A DNA stretch of 64,000 nt from Mesorhizobium caraganae (GCF_016836705.1 NZ_JAFCGY010000006.1:62001-126000); one strand, 5' to 3'; positions 20,502 to 29,761 are shown, numbered from the stretch's first letter. The notes: generated by a model not told the origin, from the sequence alone. Numbers and translations are program-made.

Positions 20502-21617
20502 ATGTCCGAAACAGCCAGGTCACGCGCGGCCTCCCTTGCCCATCTGCGTCGCGACGGGCTTGCCAAGGGCGACCCCATCCCTTTGCCGCTGACCATGGCT
20601 GCCATTTTCCATAATCCAGGCGATAGCGCCGGCTACAGTCAGTACGGTCGCTACAGCAACTCCACCTGGGATGCGGTCGAGCATATGCTGGCGCATCTGG
20701 AAGACGCTCCATGCGTCGGCTTCCCCTCGGGAATGGCGGCGATCTCGGCGGTGTTTTTTGGACTGCTGAAAACCGGCGACCGCGTCCTGCTGCCCTCGGA
20801 CGGCTATCATGCCACGCGCGCGCTGGCCGAGCGTTTCCTGAAGCCATTCGGCATCACCTATGATCTCAGGCCGACATCGACCTTTCTCGACGACGGCTTC
20901 GACGGCTACCGCCTTGTCTATGCGGAGACCCCGTCAAATCCGCGATTGGACATCTGCGACATCACAGCCGTCGCCGAGGCTGCCCACCGCGCGGGGGCAA
21001 CGGTCGTCGTCGACAACACGACGATGACGCCGTTCGGCCAGCGCCCGCTCGATCTCGGCGCCGACGTCGTCGTTGCCGCCGACACCAAGGCGGCCAACGG
21101 TCATTCCGACGTGTTGTTCGGCCATGTCGCGAGCCGTAACCCAGACATCATTGCCGCCGTCACCGGCTGGCGCGAGACAGCGGGCGGCATTCCCGGCCCG
21201 TTCGAGGCATGGCTGCTCCATCGCGGCCTGGAGACGCTGGATGTGCGCTTCGACCGCATGTGTTCTTCGGCGGAGGAGATCGCAAAGCGCCTGAAAAACC
21301 ATCGCGCGGTGACCGGCCTGCGCTATCCCGGACTGGAAGGCGACCCCTCGCACAATCTTGCCCGCGCCCAGATGGAACGTTTCGGTTTTCTCGTCTCCTT
21401 CGAACTCGCCTCAGAGGGCAAGGCCGAGGATTTCATCAACAACTGCACGCTGATGCAGGCGGCAACGTCCTTCGGCGGCGTCCACACCTCGGCCGAGAGG
21501 CGGGCCAAACGCGGCGATGCCGTTCCGCCCGGATTCGTGCGCCTGTCGGTCGGTTGCGAGCCAGTGGAAGAACTCTGGCAGGCGATCGAGGCTTCGCTGG
21601 ACAAGATCAGCGGTTGA
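20502..21617 (+). CDS. Cys/Met-metabolism PLP enzyme (cystathionine lyase type)
   Basis: The 371-residue protein belongs to the trans-sulfuration family of PLP enzymes (cystathionine gamma-synthase, beta- and gamma-lyase). Visible signs are the cofactor-contacting QYGRYSNSTWDAVE near residue 45, the FPSGMAAISAVFF helix near 75, the PLP pyridine-binding aspartate in VVVDNTTM near 170, the Schiff-base lysine in AADTKAANGHSD near 193, and the C-terminal RLSVGCEP motif. The frame opens earlier, but the ATG at 20502 with an AAGG upstream starts the family N-terminus. Substrate cannot be fixed from sequence; cystathionine beta- or gamma-lyase is most likely. Confidence 0.85.
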   Translation: MSETARSRAASLAHLRRDGLAKGDPIPLPLTMAAIFHNPGDSAGYSQYGRYSNSTWDAVEHMLAHLEDAPCVGFPSGMAAISAVFFGLLKTGDRVLLPSDGYHATRALAERFLKPFGITYDLRPTSTFLDDGFDGYRLVYAETPSNPRLDICDITAVAEAAHRAGATVVVDNTTMTPFGQRPLDLGADVVVAADTKAANGHSDVLFGHVASRNPDIIAAVTGWRETAGGIPGPFEAWLLHRGLETLDVRFDRMCSSAEEIAKRLKNHRAVTGLRYPGLEGDPSHNLARAQMERFGFLVSFELASEGKAEDFINNCTLMQAATSFGGVHTSAERRAKRGDAVPPGFVRLSVGCEPVEELWQAIEASLDKISG

Positions 21618-21626
21618 GCTGACCGC

Positions 21627-21924
21627 TTAGGTGACGACGTCGTCGGCGCCGATATTGCGCCTGCCGTGCAAGACACGAACAATCTCGATTGCGTCCTCTC
21701 GGACGCGATACAGAATGAGATATTCGCTAACGATCAGATGGCGGATACCAGGGGCGATATCATCACGCGGTGCGCCTGAGCATGGATACGTCGCCAGTTG
21801 CTGCCAGCGTGCCTCAATCCGATCGAGGAGCCGATCGGCCGCAGGCTCGCTGTCTGGTGCAACGTGCAGCCAGATAGCGATCAGGTCCTGCGCGCGCATT
21901 GCGGACGATGGGCAGCAACCTCAT
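21627..21924 (-). pseudogene. ParE/RelE-type toxin with N-terminal frameshift
   Basis: The long frame (21627-21899, 90 codons) encodes a ParE-family ribonuclease/gyrase-toxin fold: QDLIAIWLHVAPD, then RIEARWQQLATYP, then the C-terminal LYRVREDAIEIVRVLHGRR core. Family members usually begin about a dozen residues earlier. An ATG at 21924 overlaps the antitoxin stop (ATGA) and encodes MRLLPIVRNARA in another frame, exactly what such an N-terminus looks like. The two frames join if two bases are restored in the GC-dinucleotide run at 21890-21897. Either the toxin is inactivated, it starts internally at 21899, or there is a sequencing error. Its antitoxin lies directly upstream. Confidence 0.65.
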
Positions 21925-22196
21925 GCTGCGTCATCGCCTCTCAATCGTCTGCGTGCTTCGGCCTTGATCTCATCCATCGACGCAAACCGTCCCGGCCCGC
22001 TGTCGATCCCCTCCTGCACCAGCTTGCGCAACTCCTCGACCGTGTAGCCGAGCAGGTCGCGGCGGTCTTTCCATTGCCGGAGCGCGTCGCGGATCACTTC
22101 GCTGGCCGAGGCATATTCGCCGGCGGCCACGACATCGTCTACCGCCGCCGCCAGCTCCGGCGAAAGCGTGATGCTACGTTTGTCGACCTGACCCAT
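21921..22196 (-). CDS. ParD-type antitoxin (ribbon-helix-helix)
   Basis: The 91-residue product begins with QVDKRSITLSPELAAAVDD, a ribbon-helix-helix DNA-binding domain, followed by a charged helix (SEVIRDALRQWKDRRD) and a C-terminal toxin-binding tail, the ParD arrangement. The ATG at 22196 is preceded by AGGAG six bases upstream, so I prefer it over the ATG at 22214. It would repress its own promoter and neutralise the adjacent ParE-type toxin. The downstream toxin frame is broken, so this may be an orphaned antitoxin. Confidence 0.85.
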   Translation of the reverse strand: MGQVDKRSITLSPELAAAVDDVVAAGEYASASEVIRDALRQWKDRRDLLGYTVEELRKLVQEGIDSGPGRFASMDEIKAEARRRLRGDDAA

Positions 22197-22370
22197 GGCA
22201 CGCTCCTGATCCATCTATCCGATGGTACGATTTAATCGCACCATCTTCAAGAATGCCGTTGCCCCCAAACGATCCCAGCAGCGGAATCAGTTGACGAGCC
22301 GATTGAATCAATAGGCGCGCCCAAGGGCGCAACCTGCTAATCTCCAAAGATCTTCGACATCGCGGAGAAT

Positions 22371-22770
22371 TGCCAGCTGGCCTGTAAGCCGGGTTTTGTA
22401 TGGCCCTCGCCCCTTGCGGAGCGAGGACGTGGCGGCCATTCATCTTGGGCGCATGTTGCCATGCGCCTCACGCAACCTACCCGGACGGTGGGCCGGAAAC
22501 AGCCCTCGAAGGTTTCCCCTCGCACCGTCCCTATTCGGTCTTGCTCCCGGTGGGGTTTACCGTGCCGCTCCTGTTGCCAGTCGCGCGGTGGGCTCTTACC
22601 CCACCCTTTCACCCTTACCCCGATAAATCGTGGCGGTTTGCTTTCTGTGGCACTTTCCCTGGGGTCGCCCCCGCCGGCCATTAACCGGCACCGTGTCTCC
22701 ATGGAGCCCGGACTTTCCTCACCCGCAGCCTTTCGGCTTTGCGGGTGCGGCCGCCCGGCCAGCTGGCAGA
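22371..22770 (-). ncRNA. rnpB: RNase P RNA (class A)
   Basis: RNase P RNA is the catalytic subunit that matures tRNA 5' ends. On the minus strand the universally conserved GAGGAAAGTCCGGGCTCC lies near the 5' end, followed by the CGGTGCCGGTTAATGGCC segment, and the 3' part ends with the AAACCCGGCTTACAGGCC motif. The ends GCCAGCTGGCC (5') and GGCCAGCTGGC (3') pair to form helix P1, which I use to set the boundaries. The roughly 400-nt length is normal for alphaproteobacterial class A RNA. Exact mature ends are approximate. Confidence 0.96.
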
Positions 22771-22816
22771 GCGTATAAAGGGGTTCACGTGCGAAAACGC
22801 AAATGAAAAAGCAGAC

Positions 22817-23521
22817 TTATGCGGGAGATCCAAGGGCCGCCATCTGCACCTTGACCTTGCCGCAATAGGCGGCCGACACGGGATTCATCCGCGTCGCGGC
22901 ATGACCGGCATTGTATTTCAGGATGGTGCCGCAGGTGGTGCCGCCACCGAGGTTGCGCGCCATGGCGAGATATTTCATGCCGTATTTGATGTTGGTGTCG
23001 GGATCAAACAGGCCCTTGGCCGAACCGCTGTAACCCATCATCCGCGCCGTTGCCGGCTTGATCTGCATCAGACCGATCTCGCCAGCGCTGCCGACGATGT
23101 TGGGCCGGTAATTGCTCTCGATCTTGATCACCGCCTTGGCCAGCGATACCGGCACGCCTTCGGCCGCCGCGTAGCGGGCGATGATCGCCGAATACTGGCC
23201 GCCGAGCGCGGCCGCCGCCGTCGATTCCGCAGCGGTGCTTGGGCCGATCGACGCGGTCGTCGACAGGTCGATGCTCTTCCTGCCGCGCTTCAAATGCCTC
23301 TTGGCCGTCGCTTTTCTGACCTTCACCACGGCTGCCTTCTGCACTTTGGCAGTGGCTGTCCTCTTGGCTTTTGGGCTCGCTTTCGTCATGGCGGTTTTGG
23401 CGGGGGTGGCGATGAAGCCCTGGTCTGCCCTCTGGCTCAGTGGTGCGGCATCGGCCGCGCTGAAGGCAAAAGTCATCACGCCGGCAGCAATAGCTGCCGT
23501 TACAACGGTCAATTTCTGCAT
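22817..23521 (-). CDS. Secreted lytic transglycosylase (SLT domain)
   Basis: The protein cleaves glycan strands of peptidoglycan to 1,6-anhydro products in the periplasm. It has a signal peptide (residues 1-26, ending FSAADA), an Ala/Lys/Arg-rich linker (residues 40-95), then an SLT lysozyme-like domain: catalytic glutamate in AVIKIESNYRP, GEIGLMQIKPATA and the LKYNAG segment. The start is the ATG at 23521, which begins the signal peptide; the open frame reaches further up. A highly basic linker is common in rhizobial members. Confidence 0.88.
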   Translation of the reverse strand: MQKLTVVTAAIAAGVMTFAFSAADAAPLSQRADQGFIATPAKTAMTKASPKAKRTATAKVQKAAVVKVRKATAKRHLKRGRKSIDLSTTASIGPSTAAESTAAAALGGQYSAIIARYAAAEGVPVSLAKAVIKIESNYRPNIVGSAGEIGLMQIKPATARMMGYSGSAKGLFDPDTNIKYGMKYLAMARNLGGGTTCGTILKYNAGHAATRMNPVSAAYCGKVKVQMAALGSPA

Positions 23522-23706
23522 GTGGTCCTGTTCTGTTTGAGCCGCGCGAAGATCTTCGCGCAGCAACGCCTAATCAATATCGGGACTTCCGGGGGGATGA
23601 AGGTCCGATAACTTGCACGAACTGCCTTTGAGGGCCGAATTGGTGTCGAACAAGGCGAGGCAATTCACTTTCAGTGACAGGCTGTAACTATAATATCAGG
23701 ACAAGA

Positions 23707-24474
23707 TTATTTAGACGCAGCTGACCTAAGGGAAGTCAGCAGGCTTTGCAGCGTGCGGATCGTCGAACCGTCGGCGACGCCATCCACCAAGCGTGGCCGG
23801 AAATGCCGCTGAAACGCTTCGACGACGATTTCGGTTTGGCGGTCGAAGACACCGGATATCTCCACGCCATAGCCGTAGAGCGCCAGCATCGACTGCAGCG
23901 CTTCGACCTCGGCGCCGGTATCGCCGACTTTCAGCATCGCGCCGTGCCGGATCGGGGCCGCAGGCACGAAATGGCCGACCCCCGCCGCAAACAGCACCCT
24001 CCAGGGGAATTTCTCGCCCGGATCGATCTTGCGCCCCGGCGCGATGTCGGAATGGGCGAGCACGCGTTGAGCCGCGACAGAATACCGCCCGATTATCCCT
24101 TTGCAGAGGCCAATCACCGCTTCGATCTGCCGCTTGGGGAAGGCCGAATAACCGAGCGTATGGCCGGGATTGACGATTTCGATGCCGACCGAGCAGGAGT
24201 TGATGTCGGTGCGCCCGAACCAGGAACTTGCGCCGGCATGCCAGGCCCGGTCGCTCTCGCGCACCATCTGGACGATGCGGCCGTCCTCGTGGACGAGATA
24301 GTGTGAGGAAACTTCGCTGGCGGGGTCGCACAGCCACGCTTCGGCTGCGGCACCCGTCGCCATGCCGGTATAGTGCAGCACGATCATGTCGGGTCTGAGC
24401 GTCTCGCGCCGCGGGCCGAAATTCGGCGATACCCTGACCTCGGCGCCTGGCTCGTCGGGCAGGAAGCCGCTCAT
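23707..24474 (-). CDS. N-acetylmuramoyl-L-alanine amidase with peptidoglycan-binding domain
   Basis: This 255-residue zinc amidase (Amidase_2/AmpD fold) cleaves the MurNAc-L-Ala bond. Zinc ligands are visible as the histidine of IVLHYTGM near residue 34 and the His/Asp of LAHSDIAPGRKIDPG near residue 143; RAWHAGASSWFG is the middle motif. A PG_binding_1 domain (GDTGAEVEALQSMLALYGYG) occupies residues 185-245. No signal peptide is evident, so it may act on cytoplasmic recycled muropeptides like AmpD or AmiD-like after export by another route. It overlaps the upstream DnaJ/TerB gene by four bases. Confidence 0.88.
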   Translation of the reverse strand: MSGFLPDEPGAEVRVSPNFGPRRETLRPDMIVLHYTGMATGAAAEAWLCDPASEVSSHYLVHEDGRIVQMVRESDRAWHAGASSWFGRTDINSCSVGIEIVNPGHTLGYSAFPKRQIEAVIGLCKGIIGRYSVAAQRVLAHSDIAPGRKIDPGEKFPWRVLFAAGVGHFVPAAPIRHGAMLKVGDTGAEVEALQSMLALYGYGVEISGVFDRQTEIVVEAFQRHFRPRLVDGVADGSTIRTLQSLLTSLRSAASK

Positions 24475-25190
24475 GCGTGCCTAAGGCCCCGCTCGATCAT
24501 TTCATAGGCCGCGTTGATCGCCGCGACCCTGGTCGTCGCGATCTTGATGAACTCCTGCGGCAGGCCGCGCGCGATCAGCCGGTCCGGATGATTGTCGGAG
24601 ACCAGCTTGCGATACCGCTTCCTGACCTCCTCGAACGACTTGCCGCGCTCGATGCCCAGCACGACATAGGGGTCGCCGGCGCCAAGATTGACGTGCCTGG
24701 CCATGATCGCCTCGTAGTGCACCTCGTCGATGCGGAAAATCTCGGCGATGCGGTGCAGGAAAATGCCTTCGCGTTCATGCACCAGCCCATCGGCCTTGGC
24801 GATATGGAACAGGCCGTCGAGTATGTCTTCCAGCATGACGCAGTTCGAATGGCCCGAGCCGCACATCTGCGCCATGCGCTCGGCATAGGTCTCGAACCCG
24901 GCAACGTCGCGCTTAGCCAGATCGTAGAGCCGCGCCACGTTGCGGGTCTGCTCTCTCGGCACCTCGAATATTTCCTGGAAGGCCCGCACCTCGTCCTGGG
25001 TGACGATACCGTCGGCCTTGGCCATCTTGGCCGACAGCGCAATCATCGCCACAGAGAAGGCAACGCGCCGGCGCAGATCCGCATCGCCGGAAAAAACAGT
25101 TCGCACGGCCTCGACCACTTCGGCGATGCCCGAATTGGCTGAAGAGGAAACGCGGTTGATGAACTCGCCAAGGCGATCCCAAATCGACAT
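24471..25190 (-). CDS. TerB/DnaJ-domain protein (DjlA-like, soluble)
   Basis: The 239-residue protein combines a TerB-type alpha-helical domain (residues 40-150, MIALSAKMAKADGIVTQDEV) with a C-terminal J-domain (residues 170-235) bearing the essential HPD triad in SDNHPDRLI. It would recruit and stimulate DnaK. It resembles DjlA without the N-terminal membrane anchor. The pairing with an amidase by a four-base overlap is a conserved-looking rhizobial arrangement and suggests coupled expression. Confidence 0.85.
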   Translation of the reverse strand: MSIWDRLGEFINRVSSSANSGIAEVVEAVRTVFSGDADLRRRVAFSVAMIALSAKMAKADGIVTQDEVRAFQEIFEVPREQTRNVARLYDLAKRDVAGFETYAERMAQMCGSGHSNCVMLEDILDGLFHIAKADGLVHEREGIFLHRIAEIFRIDEVHYEAIMARHVNLGAGDPYVVLGIERGKSFEEVRKRYRKLVSDNHPDRLIARGLPQEFIKIATTRVAAINAAYEMIERGLRHA

Positions 25191-25342
25191 GAGCGCTTAT
25201 TAGGGCCGCCAGCCACCGCTATCAAGCCAAGACAGCGCCGCAGGGTGGATCGATTTACGCAAACGCTGACGCGCCAGATCGCAAATCATAGGAATGAGCC
25301 GATCGTAGCCCACGAAACGGCCGGCCCCGGCCCTAAATGCAG

Positions 25343-25363
25343 GAAGGCCGGCACGAAGCCGGC
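25343..25363 (-). terminator. Stem-loop terminator after the small lipoprotein gene
   Basis: AGGCCGGC (25343-25350) and GCCGGCCT (25356-25363) form a perfect 8-bp stem with a five-base loop, 37 bp after the lipoprotein stop. The trailing T-tract on the minus strand is short (TTCCTG), so it is a moderate intrinsic terminator. Confidence 0.55.
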
Positions 25364-25400
25364 CTCCTCTCTCGTCACATCAAAGTGACCGAGACTGCTG

Positions 25401-25604
25401 CTACTGCGCGGGGGCGGCAGGAGCAGGCGTTGCCGGAGCCGGTTCAGCAGGCTTCGGGGTATCGGGGTTTGCTGGCTGCATCGGCTGTTCGGCCGCCGGC
25501 GGATTGGTGCTCTGGGTGGTGGTGTTGTCCGTACCGCTGTCGCTGCAGGCGGCAACGCCGAGCAGGGCCAGGGCAGAAACGGACGCAAGAATGAGCTTTT
25601 TCAT
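25401..25604 (-). CDS. Small Pro/Ala-rich lipoprotein
   Basis: The 67-residue product has a lipoprotein signal peptide (MKKLILASVSALALLGVAAC) with a lipobox ending at Cys20, so it should be lipidated and anchored to a membrane. The mature part is low-complexity: a Ser/Thr/Asp stretch followed by repeated proline-alanine units (PAPATPAPAAPAQ). An AGGAGA-type ribosome binding site precedes the ATG. I do not recognise a family; such short entericidin-like or proline-rich lipoproteins are common in rhizobia. Confidence 0.8.
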   Translation of the reverse strand: MKKLILASVSALALLGVAACSDSGTDNTTTQSTNPPAAEQPMQPANPDTPKPAEPAPATPAPAAPAQ

Positions 25605-25807
25605 AACATCTCTCCTTCACTACACGCTCACATTGCTGTGAACGCTCGACGAGGAAATGCATCAGACGGCCATGAGTTTCGTAACGTTGCATTTCCTGAT
25701 GTAACATCCCAGGCGGTAATTGCAGCTCGGGCGATGGCGCCCAGAGGCGGATGATTTCAGGCCGAATCGACCTGAATCTGAATTCGCCTCTAAATCAGAA
25801 AAGTAGA

Positions 25808-25852
25808 GCATGATGTCGTCCGAAAACCGCTTCACACTTTTCAGCATCATGC
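25808..25852. repeat. RIME-like palindromic repeat, copy 1
   Basis: GCATGATG (25808-25815) and CATCATGC (25845-25852) enclose an inner AAAACCG/CACTTTT core. Three more copies with the same core (33288, 43055, 50567) occur in this window. It resembles the rhizobial intergenic mosaic elements (RIME). It sits 40 bp before the oxoprolinase start. Confidence 0.8.
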
Positions 25853-25891
25853 CCTAACAGTCTGAAACCAAATGAAATGCCGGAGCTCTGA

Positions 25892-28800
25892 GTGGACAAG
25901 AAATGGGATTTTTGGATCGACCGCGGCGGCACCTTCACCGACGTGATCGGGCGCGACCCGGACGGCGGGTTGCATCCCAGGAAACTCCTGTCGGAAAATC
26001 CCGAAGCCTACCCTGATGCGGCCATAGCCGGCATCCGTGAGTTGCTCGGTCTGAAATCGGGCGCCGCCATTCCGCCCGGCCTGATCGGCGACATCAAGAT
26101 GGGCACCACCGTCGCCACCAACGCGCTTTTGGAGCGCAAGGGCGACCGCGTGCTCTTGCTGATCACCAAGGGCTTTCGCGATGCGCTGAAGATCGCCTAT
26201 CAGGCGCGGCCAGATATCTTCGCCAAGGAGATCATCCTTCCCGAACAGCTCTACGAGCGTGTCATCGAGATCAACGAACGCGTGCGGGCCAATGGCGATG
26301 TCGAGCGCCTGCTCGACATCGCCGCCTGCCGTCCTGCGATCGAAAAGGCCCGCGCCGACGGCATCGATGCGGTGGCGATCGTCTTCATGCATGCCTGGAA
26401 ATACCCCGACCACGAGAAGGCGGTGGCGAAAGTCTGCCGGAAGATCGGCTTTTCGCAGATTTCGGTCAGCCATGAGGTCTCGCCGCTGATCAAGCTGGTC
26501 GGTCGCGGCGACACGACAGTGGTCGATGCCTATCTCTCGCCGATCCTGTCGAGGTATGTGCAAAGGGTGGCGGGAGAGCTGGGTGCAGCGCCAATCTCCC
26601 CCCTTGTGGGGGAGATGTCGGCGAAGCCGACAGAGGGGAGCGCTGTCCCGCCAGCGCCTCATTCTGTCACGCCCCCCTCTGCCCTGCCGGGCATCTCCCC
26701 CACAAGGGGGGAGATCAGCCAGTCCCCCCACCTCATGTTCATGATGTCGTCGGGCGGGCTCACCGCCGCCGATATGTTCCAGGGCAAGGATGCGCTGTTG
26801 TCCGGTCCGGCGGGCGGCGTCGTCGGCATGGTCGAAACGGCGAAGCTCGCCGGCTTCGAGAAAGTCATCGGCTTCGACATGGGCGGCACCTCGACCGACG
26901 TCGCCCATTATGACGGCGAGTATGAGCGCGCCTTCGACACCGAGGTCGCTGGCGTGCGCATCCGCGCGCCAATGATGCGCATCCACACCGTGGCTGCCGG
27001 CGGCGGCTCGATCCTGCACTACGAAGCTGGCCGCTTTCGCGCCGGGCCGGATTCCGCCGGCGCCAATCCCGGCCCGGCCGCCTACCGGCGCGGCGGCCCG
27101 CTCGCCGTCACAGACGCCAATGTGATGCTGGGCAAGCTGCAGCCCGATTTTTTCCCCGCAATTTTCGGCCCCGGCCAGGACCAGCCGCTGGACGCGACCG
27201 CGGTACGCGAAAAATTCGCCGCACTCGCCGCCGAAATCGGCGACGGCCGCACCCCAGAAGCCGTCGCCGAAGGCTTTGTCACCATCGCCGTCGAAAACAT
27301 GGCCAACGCCATCAAGAAGATATCCGTCCAGCGCGGCTACGACGTCACCGAATACCTGCTGAACTGTTTTGGCGGCGCCGGCGGCCAGCATGCCTGCCTG
27401 GTTGCCGACGCGCTCGGCATGGAAGCGGTGCTGATCCACCCCTTCTCCGGCCTGCTGTCGGCGTACGGCATCGGCCTGTCGTCAATCTTCGCGTCGCGCC
27501 AGCAGGCGCTGCTCAAGCCGCTGGCGGAAGAGTCCAGGTCAGAGATCGACAGCCTCATTGCCACGTTGAAAAAGGCCGTCATCGCCGAACTCGCGGCGCA
27601 AGGCATCGCCGAGGATAAAGTTGCCGCAAAGCCGGTTCTGCACATCCGCTACGACGGCACCGACACGACGCTGCCGGTGAATTTCGAGCAGGACTCGATC
27701 TTCCAGGCCAGGCGCGATTTCGAGATCGTCCACAAGGCGCAGTTTGGTTTCGTCTATGACGACAAGCCGATGATCGTCGAGACGGTTGGCGTCGAAGGCA
27801 GCGAAATCGCAGAGGCCAGGGCCGAAGCCTATGCGCCCGCAGGACCTGCACGGGTTGAAGCCGGCGCTTCCGGAAAGCGGCGCATCTACACCGAAGGCCG
27901 GTGGCATGAGGCCGGCATCCATCGCCGCGAAAACCTGCGCCCCTCCAATTTGGTCGCGGGACCCGCTCTCATTATCGAGCCGAACCAGACCATCGTCGTC
28001 GAGCCGGGCTGGCGGGCCGAAATCACCAATCTCAATCACGTTGTCATTCGCCGCACGGAACGGAAAGTGCGCGCTGCGGCTCTCGGCACCCAAGCCGATC
28101 CGGTGATGCTGGAGGTCTTCAACAACCTCTTCATGTCGATCGCCGAGCAGATGGGCGTCACGCTGCAGAACACCGCCTATTCCGTCAACATCAAGGAAAG
28201 GCTGGATTTTTCCTGCGCCGTCTTCGACCGTCACGGCGCGCTGGTCGCCAACGCGCCGCACATCCCGGTGCATCTCGGCTCGATGGACCGCTCGGTCGAA
28301 ACCATCATCCGGCTGAACTCCGGCGACATCCACCCCGGCGACGTCTTTGCGCTGAACGCCCCCTACAATGGCGGTACGCATCTGCCCGACATCACCGTGG
28401 TGACGCCGGTCTTTTCCCTCCCCCTTGAGGGGAGGGTGGCCGCGCAGCGGCCGGGTGGGGTCCTCTCAGAAGGCACCGCAAGAGCGCCGAGCACTGCCGA
28501 GGCGACCCCCTCCGGCGGCTCCGCCGCCACCTCCCCCTCAAGGGGGGAGGAAATCCTCTTCTACGTCGCCTCACGCGGTCATCATGCCGACATTGGTGGC
28601 ACGGCCCCCGGCTCGATGACGCCGCTCGCCACTACCGTCGACGAGGAAGGTGTTTTGTTCGACAATTTCCGTGTTGTCGATCGCGGAAAATTCCGCGAGG
28701 CGGAACTGCAGACGCTGCTCACCGACCACCCCTACCCCGCTCGCAACCCGCACCAGAACCTCGCCGACCTCAAGGCGCAGATCGCAGCCAATGAAAAGGG

Positions 28801-29761
28801 CGTGGCGGAACTGCGCAAGATGGTCGCCCATTTTGGCCTCGATGTCGTCGAAGCCTATATGGGCCATGTCCAGGACAATGCCGCCGAAAGCGTGCGCTGC
28901 GTGCTGGAGCGGCTGCCCGACGCATCAGAATATGAATACCCGACCGACACCGGCCAGGTGATCAAGGTGAAGATCACGGTCGACCGGCAAAAGCGCGAGG
29001 CGACCGTTGACTTCACCGGCACGTCGCCTGTGATGAAGAACAATTTCAACGCGCCGGAGCCCGTCGCCCGTGCAGCGGTGCTCTACGCCTTCCGCGTCAT
29101 GGTCGAGGACATGATACCGATGAATGCCGGGTGTCTGCGGCCAATCAACATCATCATCCCCGACGGCTGCATGCTGAAACCCAGCTATCCCGCCGCCGTT
29201 GTCGCCGGCAATGTCGAGACCTCGCAGCATGTCACCAACGCGCTGTTCGGCGCCATGGGCGCCATGGCCAACGCGCAAGGCACGATGAACAACCTGACCT
29301 TCGGCAACAAGCAGTACCAGTATTACGAGACGATCTGTTCCGGCTCGCCGGCCGGGCAGATGAACTCCGGCCGCGGCTTTGCCGGCACCTCCGGCGTCCA
29401 CACCCACATGACCAATTCGCGCCTCACCGATCCGGAAGTGCTGGAACTGCGCTTTCCCGTCCTGCTCGAGGATTTCCACATCCGCCAGGGATCCGGCGGC
29501 AAGGGCAAATGGGATGCCGGCGACGGCACCAGGCGGACGATCCGTTTCCTCGAAAAGATGGAATGCGCGATCCTGTCCTCGCACCGTAACCGGCCGCCGC
29601 AAGGCCTGGACGGCGGCGGCGATGGCGAGGTTGGCTCGACCGAGGTGCGGCGCAGGGACGGCAGCATCGAGACGTTGATGGCCTGCGATCAGACCCTGCT
29701 CGACGCCGGTGACGCCGTCATCCTGACGACGCCGACGCCGGGAGGGTTTGGCAAAGCCTGA
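25892..29761 (+). CDS. 5-oxoprolinase / hydantoinase A-B fusion with two repeat-encoded inserts
   Basis: The 1289-residue protein is a single-chain ATP-dependent 5-oxoprolinase-type amidohydrolase, converting 5-oxo-L-proline (or a hydantoin-like ring) to the open acid. Order: hydantoinase A N-terminal domain ([16 protein letters not shown] at residue 10), hydantoinase A ATPase domain ([25 protein letters not shown], residues 280-350), a linker, and hydantoinase B (from about 725; GHHADIGG, residues 895-902; [13 protein letters not shown] near the end). The GTG start follows GGAG. Residues about 235-275 and 842-887 are encoded by palindromic repeats (separate entries) and explain why it is about 90 residues longer than the usual 1200. 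Substrate is uncertain. Confidence 0.9.
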   Translation: MDKKWDFWIDRGGTFTDVIGRDPDGGLHPRKLLSENPEAYPDAAIAGIRELLGLKSGAAIPPGLIGDIKMGTTVATNALLERKGDRVLLLITKGFRDALKIAYQARPDIFAKEIILPEQLYERVIEINERVRANGDVERLLDIAACRPAIEKARADGIDAVAIVFMHAWKYPDHEKAVAKVCRKIGFSQISVSHEVSPLIKLVGRGDTTVVDAYLSPILSRYVQRVAGELGAAPISPLVGEMSAKPTEGSAVPPAPHSVTPPSALPGISPTRGEISQSPHLMFMMSSGGLTAADMFQGKDALLSGPAGGVVGMVETAKLAGFEKVIGFDMGGTSTDVAHYDGEYERAFDTEVAGVRIRAPMMRIHTVAAGGGSILHYEAGRFRAGPDSAGANPGPAAYRRGGPLAVTDANVMLGKLQPDFFPAIFGPGQDQPLDATAVREKFAALAAEIGDGRTPEAVAEGFVTIAVENMANAIKKISVQRGYDVTEYLLNCFGGAGGQHACLVADALGMEAVLIHPFSGLLSAYGIGLSSIFASRQQALLKPLAEESRSEIDSLIATLKKAVIAELAAQGIAEDKVAAKPVLHIRYDGTDTTLPVNFEQDSIFQARRDFEIVHKAQFGFVYDDKPMIVETVGVEGSEIAEARAEAYAPAGPARVEAGASGKRRIYTEGRWHEAGIHRRENLRPSNLVAGPALIIEPNQTIVVEPGWRAEITNLNHVVIRRTERKVRAAALGTQADPVMLEVFNNLFMSIAEQMGVTLQNTAYSVNIKERLDFSCAVFDRHGALVANAPHIPVHLGSMDRSVETIIRLNSGDIHPGDVFALNAPYNGGTHLPDITVVTPVFSLPLEGRVAAQRPGGVLSEGTARAPSTAEATPSGGSAATSPSRGEEILFYVASRGHHADIGGTAPGSMTPLATTVDEEGVLFDNFRVVDRGKFREAELQTLLTDHPYPARNPHQNLADLKAQIAANEKGVAELRKMVAHFGLDVVEAYMGHVQDNAAESVRCVLERLPDASEYEYPTDTGQVIKVKITVDRQKREATVDFTGTSPVMKNNFNAPEPVARAAVLYAFRVMVEDMIPMNAGCLRPINIIIPDGCMLKPSYPAAVVAGNVETSQHVTNALFGAMGAMANAQGTMNNLTFGNKQYQYYETICSGSPAGQMNSGRGFAGTSGVHTHMTNSRLTDPEVLELRFPVLLEDFHIRQGSGGKGKWDAGDGTRRTIRFLEKMECAILSSHRNRPPQGLDGGGDGEVGSTEVRRRDGSIETLMACDQTLLDAGDAVILTTPTPGGFGKA
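26594..26715. repeat. Palindromic element A, inserted in frame in the oxoprolinase gene
   Basis: A perfect 24-bp inverted repeat (26594-26617 and 26692-26715) bounds a 122-bp element; each arm is itself a CCCCC-TTGT-GGGGG hairpin, and an inner GTCGGC/GCCGAC hairpin follows the left arm. It is read through without a stop and adds a low-complexity Pro/Ser/Thr-rich segment ([16 protein letters not shown]...) between [11 protein letters not shown] and LMFMMSSGG. This C-rich repeat type is known to me as a frequent intergenic repeat in Mesorhizobium; here it is coding. Confidence 0.85.
28416..28550. repeat. Palindromic element B, inserted in frame in the oxoprolinase gene
   Basis: A different element of 135 bp (45 codons) with near-perfect inverted ends: CCTCCCCCTTGAGGGG near 28417-28432 and its inverse near 28533-28550, plus inner GGCCGCGCAGCGGCC and GGCGGCTCCGCCGCC hairpins. 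It adds [15 protein letters not shown]...TSPSRGEE between DITVVTPVF and [14 protein letters not shown] of the hydantoinase B domain. No stop codon is introduced. Confidence 0.85.

Noticed and set aside
22400-22702. Several short open frames within the RNase P RNA region
   Set aside because: The segment is a structured RNA gene with all conserved blocks; the frames are incidental.
25662-25850. 62-codon minus-strand frame starting in RIME copy 1
   Set aside because: Its start (MMLKSVKRFSDDIML) is simply the translated palindromic repeat; such frames recur wherever the repeat occurs.
25847-27439. Long minus-strand open frame (530 codons) opposite the oxoprolinase gene
   Set aside because: It lies wholly antisense to a gene with clear domains; long antisense frames are expected in high-GC DNA, and its sequence has no recognisable domain.
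26594-28550. Elements A and B as a pair of insertion sequence ends
   Set aside because: The two elements differ in sequence and the DNA between them is conserved oxoprolinase coding sequence, not a transposase.
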